Shown in pieces: positions 5,449-8,348 of a DNA stretch of 8,348 bases (within the stretch, counting starts at the first letter, position 1; every line of letters begins with the position of its first letter). The notes under the pieces are model-generated. The model was not told the DNA's origin, made no database searches, and saw nothing but the letters and a program-made list of their open reading frames with translations. A program made the translations under genes and the position numbers. Origin of the DNA: JALORV01 sp035255845 (GTDB lineage: Bacteria > Pseudomonadota > Gammaproteobacteria > Burkholderiales > Burkholderiaceae_F); assembly GCA_035255845.1 (NCBI GenBank), contig DATEZE010000213.1:1-8348 (forward strand), in the 5' to 3' direction.

Positions 5449-8348
5449 TTACCGCAGCCGACTCTCAGCCGTCAGCAGCGCGCGGTTGAGCGGGTTGCGG
5501 TGTAGAAAGCTGTCCCGGAAAGCTTCCGGTACCTGCGGCAGCGCGATCTCCCGGATCCATCTGATCCCGCTCGAAAGCAGCGTCGCGGCGCTCTCGCGCT
5601 GGCCGCTCGCGTGCAGGATCTCGAATCCAATCGCCGCCGGCGTGACCGGGCTGCAGTCCGTCGGTTGCAGTGTCCCCAAGTGCGACTGTAGTCCTGTCCA
5701 GCGCGCAACGGCCGAAGCCGTGTCGCCGGCATGCAGGGCGGCACGGGCGGCCAGCAGCCGGGCCTTCATTGCGATGCCGCCGTATTCGCGCTGTTCCGCA
5801 ACCTGTGCGACCGCATCGCAGGCCGTCACCGCCTCAATGGCTTGAAGCGATTCGGCCCGCTCGAGTGCAAGCAGGGCGTCGATGTAATAGTCATCGCTGC
5901 GCGCCAGTTCGGCCGCAGCACGCTGCAGATCAGCCGCCGGCGACGAGCCGAGCATCCGCGCGATGCGGGCCGCGAGCAAGGCGCCGCGCGCGGCGATGTG
6001 GCTCACCGAGGGTGCCTCGTAGTCAAGCGTCTTGCGCGCGCGCGCGAATTGTCCGAGATCGATCAGCGTGGTCGCGAGATTGTTGCTGCACACCGCAATC
6101 CACAGCGTCTGCCCGTCGCCGCGGAACAGTTCCAGCGCGTTGTGGAAGGCTTCGAGGCTGATCGTGTAGTACCCGCGCGCGGCTCCGTAGAGACCCACAT
6201 GCGCTTCGATGACTCCAGCGGTTGGGCCGTCCGTGCGGCCGATTTCGACTTGCAGCGCCCGGGCGCGCAACGCGTGCTCGTACGCCTGATCGATGTGGCC
6301 GAGGTTGCCGTACACGGTTGCGAGATTCGTGGTCAGCATCGCGAGTTCCGCGAGATCGCCGAGTTCGCGCGCGCACTCGATGGCGCGCGACAGCGTGTGC
6401 GCCGTCCGGCGCAGCCGGCGTGCAGAGTTCAGCACATAGGCCAGATCCGACCAGTAGTGGTCGCGCTGCTCGAGCGTGCCTTCGGCCTCGACCATCGGTT
6501 CGAAAGGTGTCAGCACGGCTTCGGCCTCGTCGGTCCGCCCCTGTTGCGACAGGCCAATCGCCAGCAGGCGGCCCGCGTCGAAGCGCAGCCAGGGCTGGCG
6601 AAGTCCGTCGGCAAGCGCCAGCGCTTCGCGTGCGCTGGCCACGCCGGTGACGTGATCGGCTGCCATCAGCGATGCGTTGGCGCGTGCCGTCAGTGCGGCG
6701 GCCCGCTGCGCGTCCGTGCGTGCGGTCGCCAGCATTCCCTCGATGACCGTCTGGGCCTGCTCGACTCCGCGCACCAGGATCAGGCTTTCGACGCTCGCGC
6801 AGCGCGCGTCGAAAGCCGCCTCGACATCGCCGGCGCGATCAAATCCACTGATCGCGGAATTGCGCTGCTCGACTTCTTCGATTCGTCGCGACGCCCGTCG
6901 TGCAGCGTCTGCCGCTCGCAGATTGAACGTCGCGGCCTGTCGCCACAGACCGGCATCGGCGTAGTGCTGCGCGACGCGGGCCGGTGGCGCCGCCTGCGTC
7001 TCGAGGTATTCGGCGATGCCACGGTGAAGCAGCTGGCCGATCGGCGCCGGCACGGCGCGAGCGGCGACATCGCGCACGAGGTCGTGCGCGAAGCCACTGC
7101 CGGCCAGCACATGCGCGCGCTCGAGCTCAGTCCAGGCCTCGGTGAGGTCGAGCGGATGCGACTGCAGGACATGTGCCGCCAGCGCCGCGCTGAAATCGGC
7201 ACCAGCCAGCGCGGCGACCCGTGCCAGCCTCAGCGCCGCCGGGCTGAGCTGAGCGAGCCTGCGCTCGATCAAGGCACCGACGGAGGGCGCGGTCGGCAGT
7301 GCGGCTCCGCGCGCATCGGGCTGCGTCACGATCGCGCCGAGCGTTTCGAGGACGAAGTACGGATTGCCCCCGGTATGACGGGCGAGCGGGCCCGCAAGTG
7401 CTGCCGCATCGACACCTTCGAGCGCCAGCGTATCGAGCAGCTGGCGCACGTCGGCTTCGGTCAGCGGCGGCAACGCCACCTCGATCAGCGCTTCCCCGGT
7501 CTCGGCACGCCGCCACGCGTCCAGCGCCGCAGGCATCTCGGCGCCGCGCACAGCCAGGGCGAACCGCAAGCCGGACGTGAGCAGCGCCGGCAGCAGTTCG
7601 AGCGAGGCCGAATCGGCGAAGTGCAGATCATCAAGTGTCATCCCCGTTAGGCCGGCGGTGTGGCGTGCAGCAAGCGACTGCACGACCGCCTGGCGGAAGC
7701 GCGCCTCGTTCATCAATTCCGGCGGGGCTACACCGAGTTCCGGCAGCACGCGTGCAAGTTCCGGCCGCAGCTGACCGTCGAGTGGCGTCGCGGCGCCCGC
7801 ACCGGGCCCGAAAGCCGCGCGCAACAGCCGTGCGAGCAATGCGTATGGGACGCGTTCATCACCGGGGCGCGCACCGACCAGTTGAACATCACGGCTGCGC
7901 GCAAAGTCTCCCAGCAGCCGTGTCTTGCCCATGCCGGCATCGGCGGTCAGCACCGCGACACGCCGCTGCTCCCAGGCATCCTCCAGCGTGCGCCACTGCC
8001 GCTCGCGCCCGACCAATATCGGCGGCCGGGCGATCGCCGTCGGGATTCTCCGCGCGGCGGTCCCCGGCAACTCACCCGATCGCTCGATCAGCTGCGCCAG
8101 TTCACGCGATTCCACGCTGGGCGCGGCGTCCAGTTCCTTGCGCAGCCACTGCTCGCAGCGCGCGTAGGCGGCGAGCGCCGCGGAGCGGTCTCCGCGCCGG
8201 TAGTGCAACCGCATCAGCAGTCGGTGCGCCTGTTCGGACAAGGGCTCGTCGGCGACGAGCCGTTCGGCGAGTACCAGAGCCCGCGCGATATGTCCCGCGG
8301 CTTCTTCCTCGGCCGCTGCCGCGGCCAGCGCGTCGCGCCGCTGCCCAT
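5449..8348 (-). CDS. BTAD/AAA-ATPase/TPR transcriptional regulator, SARP- or AfsR-like (5' end cut by window edge)
   Basis: Large signal-integrating activator; 965 residues are visible and the frame is open to the right edge, so the true start lies outside (a TTG at 8241 is only an internal codon). Visible residues 1 to about 90 are the C-terminal part of a bacterial transcriptional activator domain (ALVLAERLVADEPLSEQAHR, then LHYRRGDRSAALAAYARCEQ). Next is a P-loop NTPase: Walker A ADAGMGKTR near residue 135, Walker B MTLDDLHFAD near 240, and HTGGNPYFVLETL near 325, as in STAND-type ATPases. From about 455 to the end are alanine-rich helical repeats of TPR/MalT style. There is no LuxR-type helix-turn-helix at the C-terminus (it ends RNPLNRALLTAESRLR), so DNA binding must come from an N-terminal winged helix not in view. 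It lies 68 bases upstream of the CsgG-like gene in the same direction, and is the likely controller of the exported-protein genes; that link is inference. Confidence 0.92.
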   Translation of the reverse strand, partial: GQRRDALAAAAAEEEAAGHIARALVLAERLVADEPLSEQAHRLLMRLHYRRGDRSAALAAYARCEQWLRKELDAAPSVESRELAQLIERSGELPGTAARRIPTAIARPPILVGRERQWRTLEDAWEQRRVAVLTADAGMGKTRLLGDFARSRDVQLVGARPGDERVPYALLARLLRAAFGPGAGAATPLDGQLRPELARVLPELGVAPPELMNEARFRQAVVQSLAARHTAGLTGMTLDDLHFADSASLELLPALLTSGLRFALAVRGAEMPAALDAWRRAETGEALIEVALPPLTEADVRQLLDTLALEGVDAAALAGPLARHTGGNPYFVLETLGAIVTQPDARGAALPTAPSVGALIERRLAQLSPAALRLARVAALAGADFSAALAAHVLQSHPLDLTEAWTELERAHVLAGSGFAHDLVRDVAARAVPAPIGQLLHRGIAEYLETQAAPPARVAQHYADAGLWRQAATFNLRAADAARRASRRIEEVEQRNSAISGFDRAGDVEAAFDARCASVESLILVRGVEQAQTVIEGMLATARTDAQRAAALTARANASLMAADHVTGVASAREALALADGLRQPWLRFDAGRLLAIGLSQQGRTDEAEAVLTPFEPMVEAEGTLEQRDHYWSDLAYVLNSARRLRRTAHTLSRAIECARELGDLAELAMLTTNLATVYGNLGHIDQAYEHALRARALQVEIGRTDGPTAGVIEAHVGLYGAARGYYTISLEAFHNALELFRGDGQTLWIAVCSNNLATTLIDLGQFARARKTLDYEAPSVSHIAARGALLAARIARMLGSSPAADLQRAAAELARSDDYYIDALLALERAESLQAIEAVTACDAVAQVAEQREYGGIAMKARLLAARAALHAGDTASAVARWTGLQSHLGTLQPTDCSPVTPAAIGFEILHASGQRESAATLLSSGIRWIREIALPQVPEAFRDSFLHRNPLNRALLTAESRLR

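Noticed and set aside
5731..7650. Long plus-strand open frame (639 codons) opposite the regulator
   Set aside because: Antisense shadow of a GC-rich gene; the product is Arg/Gln/Gly-rich with no recognisable domain, while the minus strand encodes a clear BTAD-NTPase-TPR protein.

Overview
The window is GC-rich and gene-dense. Every gene I can support is on the minus strand, so transcription runs from position 8348 towards position 1. The protein types (a BTAD-AAA-TPR regulator, a CsgG-like outer-membrane protein, classical Sec signal peptides, an Ivy-type lysozyme-inhibitor relative, a FabF-like ketosynthase with a stand-alone acyl carrier protein) point to a diderm, high-GC proteobacterium. 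Burkholderiales is my best guess, from general resemblance only.

Layout in order of transcription. (1) 8348-5449: a very large regulator cut off by the right edge, with the end of a bacterial transcriptional activator domain (BTAD), a P-loop NTPase and a long TPR-like C-terminal half. (2) 5380-2232: five consecutive genes for exported proteins: a CsgG/HfaB-family protein (5380-4460), an unknown secreted protein two bases later (4457-3960), a secreted protein with weak Ivy-like features (3894-3301), a clear Ivy-family relative (3260-2829), and another unknown secreted protein (2780-2232). All five have an N-terminal signal peptide and exactly two cysteines in the predicted mature part. (3) 2152-1046: a cystathionine gamma-lyase/synthase-type PLP enzyme. 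(4) 904-1: an acyl carrier protein whose stop overlaps the start of a FabF-like beta-ketoacyl synthase, which runs off the left edge.

How they may work together. Gaps in block 2 are at most 65 bases, and the regulator ends 68 bases upstream, so regulator plus block 2 looks like one transcription unit. The joint message is an envelope system: an oligomeric CsgG-like outer-membrane component with small, probably disulfide-bonded periplasmic or secreted partners, one related to proteins that block lysozyme. No curli subunit or CsgE/CsgF gene is visible. The Ivy relative lacks the histidine that E. coli Ivy inserts into the lysozyme active site, so its role may differ from classical lysozyme inhibition. 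The PLP enzyme and the ACP-KS pair may be a separate metabolic unit: a weak promoter candidate precedes the PLP gene and 141 bases separate it from the ACP gene.

No gene-free stretch exceeds 300 bases. I saw no tRNA, rRNA, CRISPR array, insertion sequence or convincing intrinsic terminator.
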